The translations under genes were made by a program, and so were the position numbers. Of a stretch of 64,000 nucleotides of DNA, positions 1 through 9,303 are shown piece after piece (position 1 is the stretch's first letter; every line of letters begins with the position of its first letter). The stretch is from Cytophagales bacterium (GTDB lineage Bacteria; Bacteroidota; Bacteroidia; Cytophagales; 172606-1). The stretch spans positions 517,630 to 581,629 of the forward strand of contig JAUJMU010000003.1 of NCBI GenBank assembly GCA_030446715.1. The letters run 5' to 3'. The notes under the pieces are model-generated. The model had not been told where the DNA came from. It searched no databases and worked only from the letters and a program-made list of their open reading frames with translations.

Positions 1-103
1 GCCCCGGGAACCAACCGGACTCGATCGGGGTATTCGCAGAAGCCGGTAAATGCCGGCCCGAATCAACAGCTTTGACGAGCTGATTTCGGTATTGGTACTT
101 CAT
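1..103 (-). CDS. Partial unknown CDS, 5' end only
   Basis: An ATG at 103 on the minus strand opens a frame of 34 codons that runs off the left edge without a stop. The visible protein starts MKYQYRNQLVKAV and shows no signal peptide or recognisable motif. The 200 bases upstream (104-300) are AT-rich and could hold its promoter. It may be the beginning of a real gene or a chance opening; too little is visible to name a family. Confidence 0.3.
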   Translation of the reverse strand, partial: MKYQYRNQLVKAVDSGRHLPASANTPIESGWFPG

Positions 104-380
104 AAAGTTTAGGTTAAGGGTGAAAAAGGAAACAAAAAATGGTGTACTGAGGAATAAAAATGTAATTAATTAAACAATGAATTGTATCTGAATTTGCTAT
201 ACTAAAAACTTTATTCCAATTCTCACAAATTAAAGCATGAAATATTTTTCAGTTTCTGTACCCGGACACCGGCTTTGGTTCAACTCAATCCTTTATCTCC
301 CTGATGACAAGCCTTTTTGCGGGTAATTTTGCCGTAATACCGTCAGCGGCTGATTCCTGCTTTTTGAGTTATTTTGGCCT
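104..380. other. AT-rich intergenic spacer
   Basis: No convincing gene is seen. The segment 120-250 is A/T-rich and would suit divergent promoters for the minus-strand partial gene and the M23 peptidase gene. A short frame from 304 overlaps the start of the peptidase gene in another frame and has no family features. Confidence 0.4.
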
Positions 381-1067
381 ATGGACAAAGAACTCCCATC
401 CGGCCCTCATGATCTTCTTCCTGCAGGTTTTTCACTGGTGCCAATCCTTCCTTTCTCTCTGCGGGATGGCGCCAGCGTTAAACTGGACCTGAGTGCGCAA
501 AATCAGGACCTCCTCCACCTCGACCTGGCCAGCACTCCCGCCTTTGATGCTTACATACAGAAAAAAATCCGACAGGCAGGTGCCCGGGCCGCAACCGGAG
601 GGTATAATGAAGACAGGGTTGTGTATTCAAGAAGCAGCCACTTCAGCGGCAAGGAACTACGCTCCATCCACCTTGGGACGGATATCTGGACGGAAGCCGG
701 CACCGAAGTTTTTGCCCCGGTTCCAGGCAGGGTACACAGTTTTCAGGACAATGCCGGTTTCGGGGATTACGGCCCGACGGTGATTCTGGAACACAAATTG
801 ACCCACTTCACATTCTTCACCCTTTACGGGCACCTGAGCCGTCAATCGCTGAGTCTGCATCACCCCGGAAAGGAGGTAGCCGCCGGTGACCGCGTCGGCT
901 GGATCGGTCCCTGGCCCGAAAACGGCGACTGGCCGCCCCATTTGCACTTTCAGGTGATTACCGGTCTGATGGGTCATCGGGGTGATTTTCCGGGAGTGGC
1001 CGCCCTGAGTCAGCGGGAGAAGTTTCTCGCCATCTGCCCTGACCCGGCCTTTCTGATTACAACCTGA
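381..1067 (+). CDS. M23-family peptidoglycan DD-metallopeptidase-like protein
   Basis: A 228-residue protein whose second half is a LytM/M23 (lysostaphin-type) domain. The zinc ligands are visible as the H-x3-D motif in HLGTDIW (about residue 94) and the H-x-H motif in PPHLHFQV (about residue 191), with the typical YGHLS strand between them. Family members hydrolyse peptide cross-links of peptidoglycan. The segment GGYNEDRVVYSRS before the domain and the CPDP tail match a Bacteroidota/proteobacterial subfamily that also occurs fused to class III aminotransferases. No clear signal peptide follows the chosen ATG, so it could be cytoplasmic or the true start could differ. The assignment to M23 is firm; the exact substrate is unknown. 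Confidence 0.85.
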   Translation: MDKELPSGPHDLLPAGFSLVPILPFSLRDGASVKLDLSAQNQDLLHLDLASTPAFDAYIQKKIRQAGARAATGGYNEDRVVYSRSSHFSGKELRSIHLGTDIWTEAGTEVFAPVPGRVHSFQDNAGFGDYGPTVILEHKLTHFTFFTLYGHLSRQSLSLHHPGKEVAAGDRVGWIGPWPENGDWPPHLHFQVITGLMGHRGDFPGVAALSQREKFLAICPDPAFLITT

Positions 1068-1146
1068 TCCTGCTTTCCGGTCCGGAGTCATGTCTGTTGA
1101 CTGGTGGCGAAGCTGTATCTTGCGCCCTGCAAACCATTCACCGCCC

Positions 1147-1914
1147 ATGCAGACTTTTGAGGTAAAATATGAAACGTCACCGGCTTTGCCCCCGCCATAT
1201 TGTTATTATTACCACATCCGGGGCAGGGAAACTGACGGCAAGCCGGAGATTGATTTCCAGTGGGTATACCACAACCGGGAGGATCTTTCACCGGAGGAGT
1301 TAGAGGCGGAAGGCTTTTCGGCTCAGGATGATTTTCAGTGGAGAGGCACCCTTGAAAGGGTATGGCTCCACCTGTTTGAACAGGAAATTGCCCGGACCCG
1401 GAAGGCAACCCGGACGGGACAGGATCAGCCTTATCTGTATATCACATATAAAAAGGAAGGTAAAATCCGGTTCGATGGGGAACCTCAGAATCTGGGTCCG
1501 TGGGACTACTTCCTCCAGGAACTGGTTCAGGCCGTGTACGAAACCGCCGGTAAGGAGGCACCCCTTCAGTTACAGTTCCGCAAGGTCAGTCCTTCCGGGG
1601 AAGTCCACGAGGCCAGGGTAGTGGTTCAATTCAGGGACCGGCAAGTCAGGGTATTTATGAGCAAAGGAACGCCTGAGCCTCCCCCGGAACTGATCGCCTG
1701 GGAAGCTATGGGCCATACGCTGCATGCCCTCTACCTGCTTGAACCGGATGACGAAAAAGCCTCCCCCACTGCCCCGGCACGGCACGGCTACTACTTCGAA
1801 TCCGGCACCGGACTTTGGTTTGAGCCGGGCAAAAGTGCCACCGATCCCTCCCCGCAGAACAAATTTTCAAGGTCAGTTATACAATTTATGGATCACCTCT
1901 TCTCCGCCGGATAA
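1147..1914 (+). CDS. Conserved-looking hypothetical protein, 255 aa
   Basis: The frame is open from 1090, but the ATG at 1147 (MQTFEVKYETSPALPPP) gives a more natural N-terminus. I do not recognise the family. The protein is acidic and rich in charged and aromatic residues, with several predicted beta-strand stretches (YLYITYKKEGKIRF, ARVVVQFRDRQVRVFM) and no signal peptide or membrane segment, so it is probably soluble and cytoplasmic. It follows the M23 gene by about 80 bases on the same strand and may be co-transcribed. Codon use is like that of its neighbours, which supports a real gene. Confidence 0.65.
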   Translation: MQTFEVKYETSPALPPPYCYYYHIRGRETDGKPEIDFQWVYHNREDLSPEELEAEGFSAQDDFQWRGTLERVWLHLFEQEIARTRKATRTGQDQPYLYITYKKEGKIRFDGEPQNLGPWDYFLQELVQAVYETAGKEAPLQLQFRKVSPSGEVHEARVVVQFRDRQVRVFMSKGTPEPPPELIAWEAMGHTLHALYLLEPDDEKASPTAPARHGYYFESGTGLWFEPGKSATDPSPQNKFSRSVIQFMDHLFSAG

Positions 1915-2239
1915 TCCCCGGAGGAACGTTGATCCTTCAGAATCAACCAGGTTAAGCAGGTAGCTGCGCAATTTTAAATTGTGAATTAGAGATTTTAAAT
2001 GGAAACAAGTAACTGGTTGACCTGCAAGGGTATACGTCCCTTACATCAGGAATTAAAACCCATATTTAATTTTACTTCGGTACTTATTTTTATCAGGATC
2101 ATGCCACTTCAGGCTGACTTTGTCAAAAAATGTTAAATAGAAAACGGCCTTGCGGTAATGCTCCAAATCTTCTTTAATAGCACGATATTTGTTCCCTCAC
2201 AAATCAGTTCACACCAATTTCATCTTGCTTCTTGTACTT
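1915..2239. other. AT-rich intergenic spacer with degenerate repeat
   Basis: A 325-base gap without a gene. The stretch around 1968-2000 (AATTTTAAATTGTGAATTAGAG) belongs to the loosely repeated AAT/TTTAAA spacer sequence seen at several other places in the window (about 5020, 19360, 24290 and 24340). The promoter of the DUF2911 gene should lie in the last 100 bases, but I cannot place it with confidence. Confidence 0.4.
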
Positions 2240-2734
2240 ATGAAAAAAATCAGTGCTGCGTTGCTTTTGTTGCTCTGTGCCTGGGGGTCAGGGTACGGAC
2301 AAAATCCATCCAGTCCCCGGGTCACCGCGGAAAGTAAACACGTTAAAGTTGCTTATGGCCAGCCATCCAGAAGGGGCCGCGTCATATTCGGTGAACTGGT
2401 CCCTTTTGGTCAGGTCTGGCGGACAGGCGCCAATCAGGCAACTGAAATTACCTTTGGCAAAGACGGCACTTTTGGGGGAAAGCCCGTTAAAAAAGGTACT
2501 TATACTTTGTTCACTATTCCAGCCGAAAAACAATGGACAATCATCCTTAACAGTCAACTGAACCAACCTGGCTCATTTGAATACGAGCAGTATAAAAACA
2601 AGAACGTGCTGGAGGTAAAGGCAGCGGCAAAAAAGGCGAAAAGTGAAGTGGAAAAGTTCACAATCCGGCCTACTGATACGGCACTGCTCCTTGAGTGGGA
2701 CGAAACCAGTGTATCCGTGCCGATGAAGTTTTAA
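2240..2734 (+). CDS. DUF2911 domain secreted protein
   Basis: A 164-residue protein starting MKKISAALLLLLCAWGSGYGQ, a clear Sec signal peptide with cleavage probably after YGQ. An upstream start at 2189 would bury the signal peptide, so the ATG at 2240 is preferred. The body carries the DUF2911 hallmarks: a VKVAYGQPSRRGR-like segment, GxLVPFGQVWRTGAN and the later GTYTLFTIP strand. DUF2911 proteins are small periplasmic or exported beta-rich proteins of Bacteroidota with unknown function, often of 170-280 residues; this one is the short form with a single domain. A terminator-like hairpin follows at 2755. Confidence 0.85.
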   Translation: MKKISAALLLLLCAWGSGYGQNPSSPRVTAESKHVKVAYGQPSRRGRVIFGELVPFGQVWRTGANQATEITFGKDGTFGGKPVKKGTYTLFTIPAEKQWTIILNSQLNQPGSFEYEQYKNKNVLEVKAAAKKAKSEVEKFTIRPTDTALLLEWDETSVSVPMKF

Positions 2735-2754
2735 ACTTCTGCATGACTCTAATA

Positions 2755-2790
2755 AAGAAGAGCAGCTACGGAAGGCTACTCTTTTTCATT
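2755..2790. terminator. Hairpin terminator between convergent genes
   Basis: AAGAGCAGC and GGCTACTCTTTTT form a stem with one mismatch around a short loop, followed by a T-run on the plus strand. It sits between the DUF2911 gene (plus) and the lipid kinase gene (minus) and probably ends the former. Confidence 0.6.
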
Positions 2791-2792
2791 TA

Positions 2793-3685
2793 TCAGATAA
2801 CCAAACTCTCTTTAGCCGTCAGAACCTTCAGGCTGCGGGGCAATATTTGCAGTTGCAGTTTTGCCTCCATCCAGTGCGGCTCTCCGTCCAGATGCACCGG
2901 TCCCGGCCCGGGTCTTTCCATGGTGGCTTCCGGGGTTCTGATTATATGGAGGTATTTTGACTGATGCAGGGTACGGTTAAATAGTTTCAGGCCAAGGTTC
3001 AGAGCCATTGCCGGCGGAAAAGGCTTCAGGACGCAAACGTCAATAAGGCCGTCGCGGATGCTGGCTTCCGGGGAAATGAATGCATCATTGCCGTACTGGG
3101 CAGCATTGGCAAAACTCACCAGAAAGGCGGTTTGCTCTGCAGTTTTACCTCCGATGGTCAGTCGGTACAGATCAGGCTTGTAGGAAAAAATTCACCAAGG
3201 GTGGTCTGAACGTAGGCCTGAAAGCCGCGTTTGGTTTTGCCTTCAAACTTCAGCCCGATGTACGCATCAAAACCGGCTCCGGCAGTACAGAAAAAAGGCG
3301 TACCGTTCAAAGTAACACTGTCAATCGTGACAACATTTGCCTTGCCCAGCATCCGGAGGGAGGCAACCGTGTCAAGCGGAATCTTCAGGTGCCGGGCAAG
3401 GCCGTTGCCTGAGCCCATCGGAATAATTCCAAGGGCAACGGGAGTGTTGACCAGACTTCGGGCAGATTCATTCATGGTTCCGTCACCGCCTACCGCCACC
3501 ACGTAATCAAATGATTCCGTTACCGCCCGGGCTGCGAGTTCCACGGCGTGGCCCTTTGCCTCCGTAAAAGCAATTTCGTAATCAAAGGCTTCTCCGGAAA
3601 CGTATGCGCGGATCAATTCCGCCTTGCGTTCCTTGGACCGGGTTCCGGAAAAAGGGTTGACGATAAATAAAACCTTCTTTTTCAA
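2793..3685 (-). pseudogene. Diacylglycerol kinase-family lipid kinase, frameshifted
   Basis: The N-terminal part (3685 down to about 3190) starts MKKKVLFIVNPFSGT and carries the DAGK catalytic motif VAVGGDGTMNE (about residues 63-73) and the MGSGNGLAR loop (about 91-99), as in YegS/DgkB-type kinases that phosphorylate diacylglycerol or related lipids with ATP. The frame then ends early near 3158. The C-terminal half (SFANAAQYGNDAFISPEA onward to LVI) continues in another frame to 2793. Adding one T in the homopolymer at 3185-3190 rejoins the halves as EFFSYKPDLYRLTIGG and gives a normal 297-residue protein. Either the gene is freshly broken or, more likely, a base is missing in a homopolymer call. 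Confidence 0.85.
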
Positions 3686-3734
3686 AGCAGTGGCAGGCTT
3701 GGTCTGGAAAACACTTGTACTAACTTTTCGGACA

Positions 3735-3767
3735 AAACCTGTAAGATTTTGAAAACCTTACAGGTTT
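3735..3767. repeat. Palindromic intergenic repeat
   Basis: An 11-bp perfect inverted repeat, AAACCTGTAAG (3735-3745) and CTTACAGGTTT (3757-3767), with an 11-base spacer. It lies between the lipid kinase and aldolase genes and has no T-tract. I believe similar palindromes recur in Bacteroidota spacers. Confidence 0.6.
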
Positions 3768-3938
3768 ACCAGCAGTATCCTGCTCCGGTAAGTTGTGGCG
3801 CAGTCTATAGATTATCCCGAAGAGCCGGACAAAAATACCCCCGGCGGAGGTGAAAGGGGTAAATATAAAGCAGTCTGTTAAGGTTTCGGCAATAATGCCT
3901 AATTTTGAATCAGATCGTACCACTACAACCAGGGGGTT

Positions 3939-5012
3939 ATGTCATACCAGAAAATCCTTGAATTACTTGGAAATGAGCAGGAACTGTTGTTGAATCACAC
4001 CTGCCGGACGATTTCCAGAGAACAGCTTCACCTGCCTTCACCAGGCTTTCTGGATACGGTTTTTGCCATTTCCAACCGCAGTCCTCAGGTGCTGCGCAGT
4101 CTGGCGCAGTTGTTTGGGAATGGCAGACTAGCGGGAACCGGCTTCCTTTCGATCCTTCCCATTGATCAGGGAATTGAACACAGCGCAGGAGCCTCTTTTG
4201 CGAAAAATCCCATTTATTTTGACCCGGAAAATATAGTAAAGCTGGCAATCGAAGGTGGCTGCAACGCCGTAGCCACTACTTTCGGTGGCCTTGCTTTTCT
4301 GTCGCGGAAATACGCCCACAAGATCCCTTTCATTGTAAAAATCAACCACAATGAACTGCTTACCCACCCCAACAAATATGACCAGGTTATGTTTGGCTCC
4401 GTGCAGGATGCCTGGGAACTGGGTGCCGTCGCCGTCGGTGCGACCATCTACTTTGGCTCCGACGAATCAACCCGCCAGATCGTAGAAGTTGCCCAGGCCT
4501 TTGAAGAGGCGCGGTCCCTTGGCCTTGCAACTATCCTCTGGTGCTACACCCGCAACAACGCATTCAAGAAAGACGGGGTGGACTATCATCTTTCTGCCGA
4601 CCTGACGGGGCAGGCCAACCACCTTGGCGTAACGATCCAGGCGGACATTATCAAACAAAAATTACCGGAAAACAACGGTGGCTTCAAAGCACTCAATATG
4701 AGCGGCTCCAGCTACGGCAAAACCGACGAACGGATCTATACCCAACTGACCACTGACCACCCGATTGACCTGTGCCGCTACCAGGTGGCAAACTGCTACA
4801 TGGGCCGGGCCGGACTGATCAATTCAGGTGGTGCCTCCAGCGGTGAATCGGATATGAAAGAGGCTGTCCGCACTGCCGTGATCAACAAACGGGCTGGCGG
4901 CATGGGACTGATTTCCGGAAGAAAAGCTTTTCAGCGGCCGGTAAAGGAAGGCGCTGCCATTCTGCAAGCGATTCAGGATGTGTATCTTGCCAAAGAAATA
5001 ACTGTGGCATAA
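3939..5012 (+). CDS. fbaB: Class I fructose-bisphosphate aldolase (FbaB/DhnA type)
   Basis: A 357-residue protein with the features of the archaeal/bacterial class I aldolase family: [10 protein letters not shown] (substrate phosphate/active-site region, about residue 73), [20 protein letters not shown] (about 91-110), and the C-terminal phosphate-binding segment with [10 protein letters not shown] and [17 protein letters not shown]. It would cleave fructose 1,6-bisphosphate to dihydroxyacetone phosphate and glyceraldehyde 3-phosphate through a Schiff-base lysine, in glycolysis and gluconeogenesis in the cytoplasm. Length and motifs match the family. accD follows 123 bases downstream on the same strand; the spacer contains the AT-rich degenerate repeat. 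Confidence 0.9.
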   Translation: MSYQKILELLGNEQELLLNHTCRTISREQLHLPSPGFLDTVFAISNRSPQVLRSLAQLFGNGRLAGTGFLSILPIDQGIEHSAGASFAKNPIYFDPENIVKLAIEGGCNAVATTFGGLAFLSRKYAHKIPFIVKINHNELLTHPNKYDQVMFGSVQDAWELGAVAVGATIYFGSDESTRQIVEVAQAFEEARSLGLATILWCYTRNNAFKKDGVDYHLSADLTGQANHLGVTIQADIIKQKLPENNGGFKALNMSGSSYGKTDERIYTQLTTDHPIDLCRYQVANCYMGRAGLINSGGASSGESDMKEAVRTAVINKRAGGMGLISGRKAFQRPVKEGAAILQAIQDVYLAKEITVA

Positions 5013-5135
5013 TACCAGATTTTAAATTATTAATTCTGAATTTTGAATCAGTTCCTGAAACAGGTTTTTAAGTAGTTGGGCAACTGCCCGGCTACCGATT
5101 CATTCAGAGTTCAACATTCACAATTTCATCAACGG

Positions 5136-5978
5136 ATGTCCTGGTTTACCCGAAAAGAAAAAAATATCCATACCCCGACCGAACTCAAGCGGGAGGCACC
5201 CGATGGGCTTTGGTATAAGTGTCCCGAATGCAAAAAAGTAATGCATACCCGGGAACATAAGAGCCATGCCCATACCTGTATTCATTGCAACCATCACGAA
5301 AAAATTGGCTCTGAGGAGTACTTCGAACTTCTTTTCGATAACAATGAGTTTACGGAACTGGATACGACCATGACCTCGCAGGATCCGCTGGGCTTCAGTG
5401 ATACCAAATCGTATCCGGACCGGATCGCGGCCACGCAGAAAAAGACTGGTTTACGGGACGCCGTCCGGACTGCCCACGGGAAAGTCAATGGCATGGAAAT
5501 CGTAGCGGCCTGCATGGATTTCAGTTTTATCGGGGGTTCCATGGGTTCCGTGGTCGGCGAAAAAATTGCCCGTGCCGTTGACCATGCGCTCAGAAACCGC
5601 ATCCCCTTGCTGGTCATTTCCCGTTCAGGGGGTGCCCGTATGATGGAAGCCGGGTTCTCACTGATGCAGATGGCCAAAACTTCCGCCAGACTGGCCCTGC
5701 TGGATCAGGCTGGTATTCCTTTCGTATCCCTGCTTACTGACCCGACAACGGGTGGGGTTTCTGCTTCCTACGCTATGCTGGGCGATTTTAACATCGCAGA
5801 ACCGGGTTCCATGATCGGCTTCGCCGGACCAAGAGTAATCCGCGAAACCATTGGAAAAGACCTGCCCAAGGATTTTCAAAGCGCCGAATTTGTCCTGGAT
5901 CACGGTTTCCTTGACTTTATCGTAGACCGGAAAGATCTGAAAAACAAACTCTTCACTTTGTTCAGCATGCTGCAATGA
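5136..5978 (+). CDS. accD: Acetyl-CoA carboxylase carboxyltransferase subunit beta
   Basis: A 280-residue protein. The frame opens at 5076, but the ATG at 5136 (MSWFTRKEKNIHTP) matches the conserved AccD N-terminus. A four-cysteine zinc finger is present (C29, C32, C48, C51), followed by the crotonase-like carboxyltransferase core with FSFIGGSMGSVVGEKIARA and the SRSGGARMMEAG and LTDPTTGGVSASYAMLGD loops that form the CoA oxyanion pockets. With AccA it transfers the carboxyl group from biotin to acetyl-CoA, giving malonyl-CoA for fatty acid synthesis. The partner accA lies in the same window at 25755, not adjacent. Confidence 0.95.
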   Translation: MSWFTRKEKNIHTPTELKREAPDGLWYKCPECKKVMHTREHKSHAHTCIHCNHHEKIGSEEYFELLFDNNEFTELDTTMTSQDPLGFSDTKSYPDRIAATQKKTGLRDAVRTAHGKVNGMEIVAACMDFSFIGGSMGSVVGEKIARAVDHALRNRIPLLVISRSGGARMMEAGFSLMQMAKTSARLALLDQAGIPFVSLLTDPTTGGVSASYAMLGDFNIAEPGSMIGFAGPRVIRETIGKDLPKDFQSAEFVLDHGFLDFIVDRKDLKNKLFTLFSMLQ

Positions 5979-6247
5979 AATGAATGGGAGCAGGACAAGT
6001 TTAGTTTCCCGCAGATTTACGCGGATGAAACCGCAGATATCCGCAGATGGAACAGGGTATCTTCGAAGCTAAATAATCAATGTCTTTGAGAATTTGTCCT
6101 ACACCCGAATGCATTATTTAACTGCTTAATTGTTGCATTGTTATATGGCTAAAGGGCTGTATGGCCGGCATGATCCTTAGGAGGCAGACAATCTGATAAT
6201 CAGGCAGTGCAACAATCTGGCAATGAAACCATACAACAATTCAATCC
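5979..6247. repeat. Repeat-like spacer (Bacteroidota intergenic repeats)
   Basis: The spacer between accD and the radical SAM gene contains the internally repeated CGCAGAT/ATCCGCAGAT pattern (about 6010-6050) and phrases such as TTATATGGCTAAAGGGCTGTATGG and GGCAGTGCAACAATCTGGCAATG (about 6140-6235). These resemble the ATGGCTGAATGGTTA tandem at about 40363-40395. No coding frame is evident. Confidence 0.4.
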
Positions 6248-7225
6248 ATGCGTCTGATCCGCAGGCCGGTGCTTTGCAACTACTACGTCACCTACCGTTG
6301 CAATGCCACCTGTGGCTTCTGTGATATATGGGAACGCCCCTCCCCCTACGCTACCCCCGAAAACGTAACTGCCAACCTGAAAGGCCTTAAAAAGCTGGGG
6401 GTCAAGGTAGTGGATTTCACCGGCGGCGAGCCGCTGCTGCACCGCCAGATTGACCAGCTGCTGGCACTGGCCAAGGGCCACCGGCTGATCACCACCCTGA
6501 CCACCAACTGCCTGCTTTACCCCAAATACGCCGGGAAGCTCCGGGGCAAGGTGGATATGCTTCACTTTTCCCTCGATTCGCCCGTAAAAGAAGAGCATGA
6601 CGCCTCCCGGGGCGTTGCCTGTTTTGATTTTGTAATGGAATCAATCAGGGTGGCCCGCCGGCTGGGAGAGCGGCCTGATATTCTGTTTACTGTATTCGAA
6701 ACCAATATTCACCAGATCGGGGAAGTATGGCGGTCAGTGTGCCTGCCAAATGATCTGGTGCTGATTCTCAATCCGGTATTCGGATACAATTCCGTTGATA
6801 CCGGAAATCAGCTTTCGGAAGCTTCACTCCAACTGCTTTCCCGCTGGGCGGGGCAGAAAAATGTGTACATCAATGAGGGATTTTTGTCGCTGCGGCGCGA
6901 CGGTGGCAATCATATCAGCCAACCGGTTTGCCGGGCGGGCAGTGCTACCGTGGTGATTTCCCCGGAAAACAAACTGGTCCTGCCCTGTTATCACCTGGGA
7001 ATAGAAGAAATTCCCATTCAGGGTGCCCTTGCCGAACTTTATCACTCTGAAAAGGTCCAGAAACTGATAGCCCTTGAGGGTCGTCTGCCCGCCTGCGAAG
7101 GGTGTACCATCAATTGTTACATGCAGCCTTCCTTTGCTGTAGAGACCAGTAAATACTTCTGGAAGGCGTTGCCGGGCACCATCAAATACAACAAAATGAA
7201 GGGAACATGGAAACAATTGCTGTAG
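6248..7225 (+). CDS. Radical SAM protein with SPASM-like C-terminal cysteines
   Basis: A 325-residue protein with the radical SAM cluster motif C18-x3-C22-x2-C25 (YRCNATCGFCDIW), the GGE motif in VDFTGGEPLLH (about residue 62) and later strands of a partial TIM barrel. The C-terminal third has further cysteines (CRAG, LPCYHLG and the cluster CEGCTINCYM), as in SPASM or twitch auxiliary-cluster domains. It would bind [4Fe-4S] and cleave S-adenosylmethionine to a 5'-deoxyadenosyl radical. Family members modify peptides, act as maturases, or work on small molecules; nothing next to it gives away the substrate. The following gene is an arginase-family hydrolase behind a terminator, so no operon is evident. 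Confidence 0.8.
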   Translation: MRLIRRPVLCNYYVTYRCNATCGFCDIWERPSPYATPENVTANLKGLKKLGVKVVDFTGGEPLLHRQIDQLLALAKGHRLITTLTTNCLLYPKYAGKLRGKVDMLHFSLDSPVKEEHDASRGVACFDFVMESIRVARRLGERPDILFTVFETNIHQIGEVWRSVCLPNDLVLILNPVFGYNSVDTGNQLSEASLQLLSRWAGQKNVYINEGFLSLRRDGGNHISQPVCRAGSATVVISPENKLVLPCYHLGIEEIPIQGALAELYHSEKVQKLIALEGRLPACEGCTINCYMQPSFAVETSKYFWKALPGTIKYNKMKGTWKQLL

Positions 7226-7275
7226 CAGCCGGGTTATCATCTAAAGTTTTCATCAAGCTTCCCATAGTTTTTCAG

Positions 7276-7307
7276 AAAAAGGTCTGGTCTTTGGTCAGGC
7301 CTTTTTT
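7276..7307 (+). terminator. Rho-independent terminator after radical SAM gene
   Basis: AAAAAGGTCTG and CAGGCCTTTTTT form a stem around a short loop and end in a T-run, 50 bases after the radical SAM stop codon. Confidence 0.75.
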
Positions 7308-7436
7308 ATTTTTGAGAAAGGGGCTATGTTGCGCATCTGATGACGTCCGTGTCCTGCACCTGACGCTAACCTGATTAAAAAATTATTTCCGGTTCAGGAC
7401 AATGGTCACACTTACCGGTGTGTTTACCTAAAACGC

Positions 7437-8585
7437 ATGCTTCCCTTGGATTTATCCCTGTTTTTTGACTTAGCCGAAAGTTCTTTTGCGCCGGAGAATG
7501 TACCTGACGATGCGCTGTTTCACCAGATTGCCCGCAACGAAGGTGTATTTCCGGACTTGCAGCAGGTCGATATTGCGCTGATCGGTATTCCCGAGGAAAG
7601 AGGCACTTACATGAACAAGGGTACCTGGTCTGGTGCGGCAGGCATCCGCATGCAATTTTACCTGCTTAAGAAAGCATCATCCGACTGGCGGATTGCTGAT
7701 CTGGGGAACCTCCGCCTGGGTATGGAACTGGAGGAGACCTATTTCCGGCTCCGCGAAGTATGCGAAACGCTCCTGGTGCACGGCGTGTTTCCGGTTCTGG
7801 TCGGCGGCTCCCACGACCTGATGTTTGGGCAGTACCTTGCCTATGAACAGCGGGGGGAGCCGGTATCGGTGGTCAATGTAGACGCCACCCTTGACCTGCA
7901 CGGCCGCACTGCCAGCGAAAAGCATCTCGTCGACCTGCTGACGTATGAGCCAAACTACCTGCGTTCCTTCAGCCACCTGGCTTACCAGAGTTACCTCACC
8001 TCCGCGGATACCCTTGCCATGCTGGAAAAGCTTTCCTTTGAATCTTACCGGTTGGGACAGCTGAGGGACAATATTCAGGAAATGGAGCCCGTGATCCGGG
8101 AAGCCGATCTCTTTTGTTTTGATATTACGGCCATCAAACTGTCTGATGCGCCTGGCAATGCCAATGCCCATCCTTTTGGTCTCACGGCCGAAGAAGCCTG
8201 CCAGCTCTGCTGGTACGCCGGCCTGAACGACAAACTCACTTCCGCCGGATTCTATGAATACAATCCATTGCACGACCAGCGGGGCCAGACCGCCGAGGCC
8301 GTTGCGACCATGATCTGGTACCTGCTGGAAGGTTATTACCACCGCAGGCAGGACCTGCCGATTCAGGAGGGCACCCACACCCGCTATACCGTGCCCATCA
8401 GCCACCACGATCAGGACCTGATATTTTATAAAAGCAAACGGTCAGAAAAATGGTGGCTCGAAATTCATCAGGATAACCAAACCGGCAACCCGCTGGTGAT
8501 GCCCTGCAGCTACCATGACTACAAAAGGGCTACCGGAGGCGAAATCCCCGACCGGTTGATCCACCGGCTGGCCCGGCTGGGCTGA
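7437..8585 (+). CDS. Formimidoylglutamase-like arginase-family hydrolase
   Basis: A 382-residue protein of the ureohydrolase (arginase/agmatinase/formimidoylglutamase) fold. Visible elements are IPEERGTYMNKGTWSGAAG near the N-terminus, GGSHDLMFG (metal-binding region, about residue 122), VNVDATLDLHGR (the usual DAHxD is replaced by DATLDLH), and FDITAIKLSDAP (the usual SFDxDxxDP is altered). The family hydrolyses guanidino or formimino groups at a dinuclear manganese site. The divergence of two canonical metal motifs matches the long Bacteroidota subfamily commonly labelled formimidoylglutamase; the true substrate remains uncertain. It is monocistronic, with spacers on both sides. Confidence 0.75.
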   Translation: MLPLDLSLFFDLAESSFAPENVPDDALFHQIARNEGVFPDLQQVDIALIGIPEERGTYMNKGTWSGAAGIRMQFYLLKKASSDWRIADLGNLRLGMELEETYFRLREVCETLLVHGVFPVLVGGSHDLMFGQYLAYEQRGEPVSVVNVDATLDLHGRTASEKHLVDLLTYEPNYLRSFSHLAYQSYLTSADTLAMLEKLSFESYRLGQLRDNIQEMEPVIREADLFCFDITAIKLSDAPGNANAHPFGLTAEEACQLCWYAGLNDKLTSAGFYEYNPLHDQRGQTAEAVATMIWYLLEGYYHRRQDLPIQEGTHTRYTVPISHHDQDLIFYKSKRSEKWWLEIHQDNQTGNPLVMPCSYHDYKRATGGEIPDRLIHRLARLG

Positions 8586-8821
8586 CCGGGTTCATTAATC
8601 TGCCTACATCTTCTTTCCGGGGTGCCAACAATCAGAAACCGGCTCTATTCTCACCGGTGAAAGTTTCAGGTCAAAAACATAGGGTTACAGCCTCACTTTT
8701 GGAAGTAACTTTCATAAAAGTCATATCTGGGAAAATTCAAGCCTGACAAGAATAAGTGTTCTTTTCCGCCTCCTATTTTTCAGCAGTGTGACCGGCCAAC
8801 CAGCTAAGTTATACACACCCT

Positions 8822-9283
8822 ATGAAAAAGTTTCAGACCGAAATCCTGATCGAAGCCCCAGCCGAATACGTCTGGAAATTACTGATGGACTTTCAGAACT
8901 ACTGGCACTGGAATACCCACCTCCCCTACTGGGAAGGCAAACCAAAAGCCGGTAACCACCTGTATATCACCTCTTTTTTAAAAGAGAAACCTGTCCGGTT
9001 TTCCGCGCAGGTTACTGACCTCGTTGAAAATCAGCTGTTTTCCTTTGCGGAAATCGTGGCCAATCCGGTTTTCTTCCGTGCCGATCACACCATCGAAATT
9101 CATCCGGTGACCCCAACTTCCTGCCGGATTGTTCAGAAGGAATGTCTGCGGGGATTGTTGGTAAGAATGATTTGGAAAAAATGGCTCCTGAGGGCTCTCC
9201 AGTGCTACGGCCAGATGAACCGTGACCTGAAGCAGTTTGCCGAAAACCAGCAAAAGCCGGTATCTTACCTCAACGTCGGATAA
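8822..9283 (+). CDS. SRPBCC-family (polyketide cyclase/START-like) protein
   Basis: A 153-residue soluble protein starting MKKFQTEILIEAPAEYVWKLL, the typical first strand and helix of an SRPBCC (Bet v1-like) ligand-binding fold, followed by the FQNYWHWNTHLPYWEGKPKAG segment. C-terminal positions show the long helix with MNRDLKQFAENQQ. Such domains bind hydrophobic ligands; the ligand here is unknown. It converges with the GT2 glycosyltransferase gene, whose stop lies only 20 bases further on. Confidence 0.75.
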   Translation: MKKFQTEILIEAPAEYVWKLLMDFQNYWHWNTHLPYWEGKPKAGNHLYITSFLKEKPVRFSAQVTDLVENQLFSFAEIVANPVFFRADHTIEIHPVTPTSCRIVQKECLRGLLVRMIWKKWLLRALQCYGQMNRDLKQFAENQQKPVSYLNVG

Positions 9284-9303
9284 TGGTCCTGGTTATCACA
9301 TCC

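Noticed and set aside
304-492. Plus-strand frame of 62 codons with hydrophobic content near the left edge
   Set aside because: It overlaps the start of the M23 peptidase gene in another frame and has no support beyond being open.
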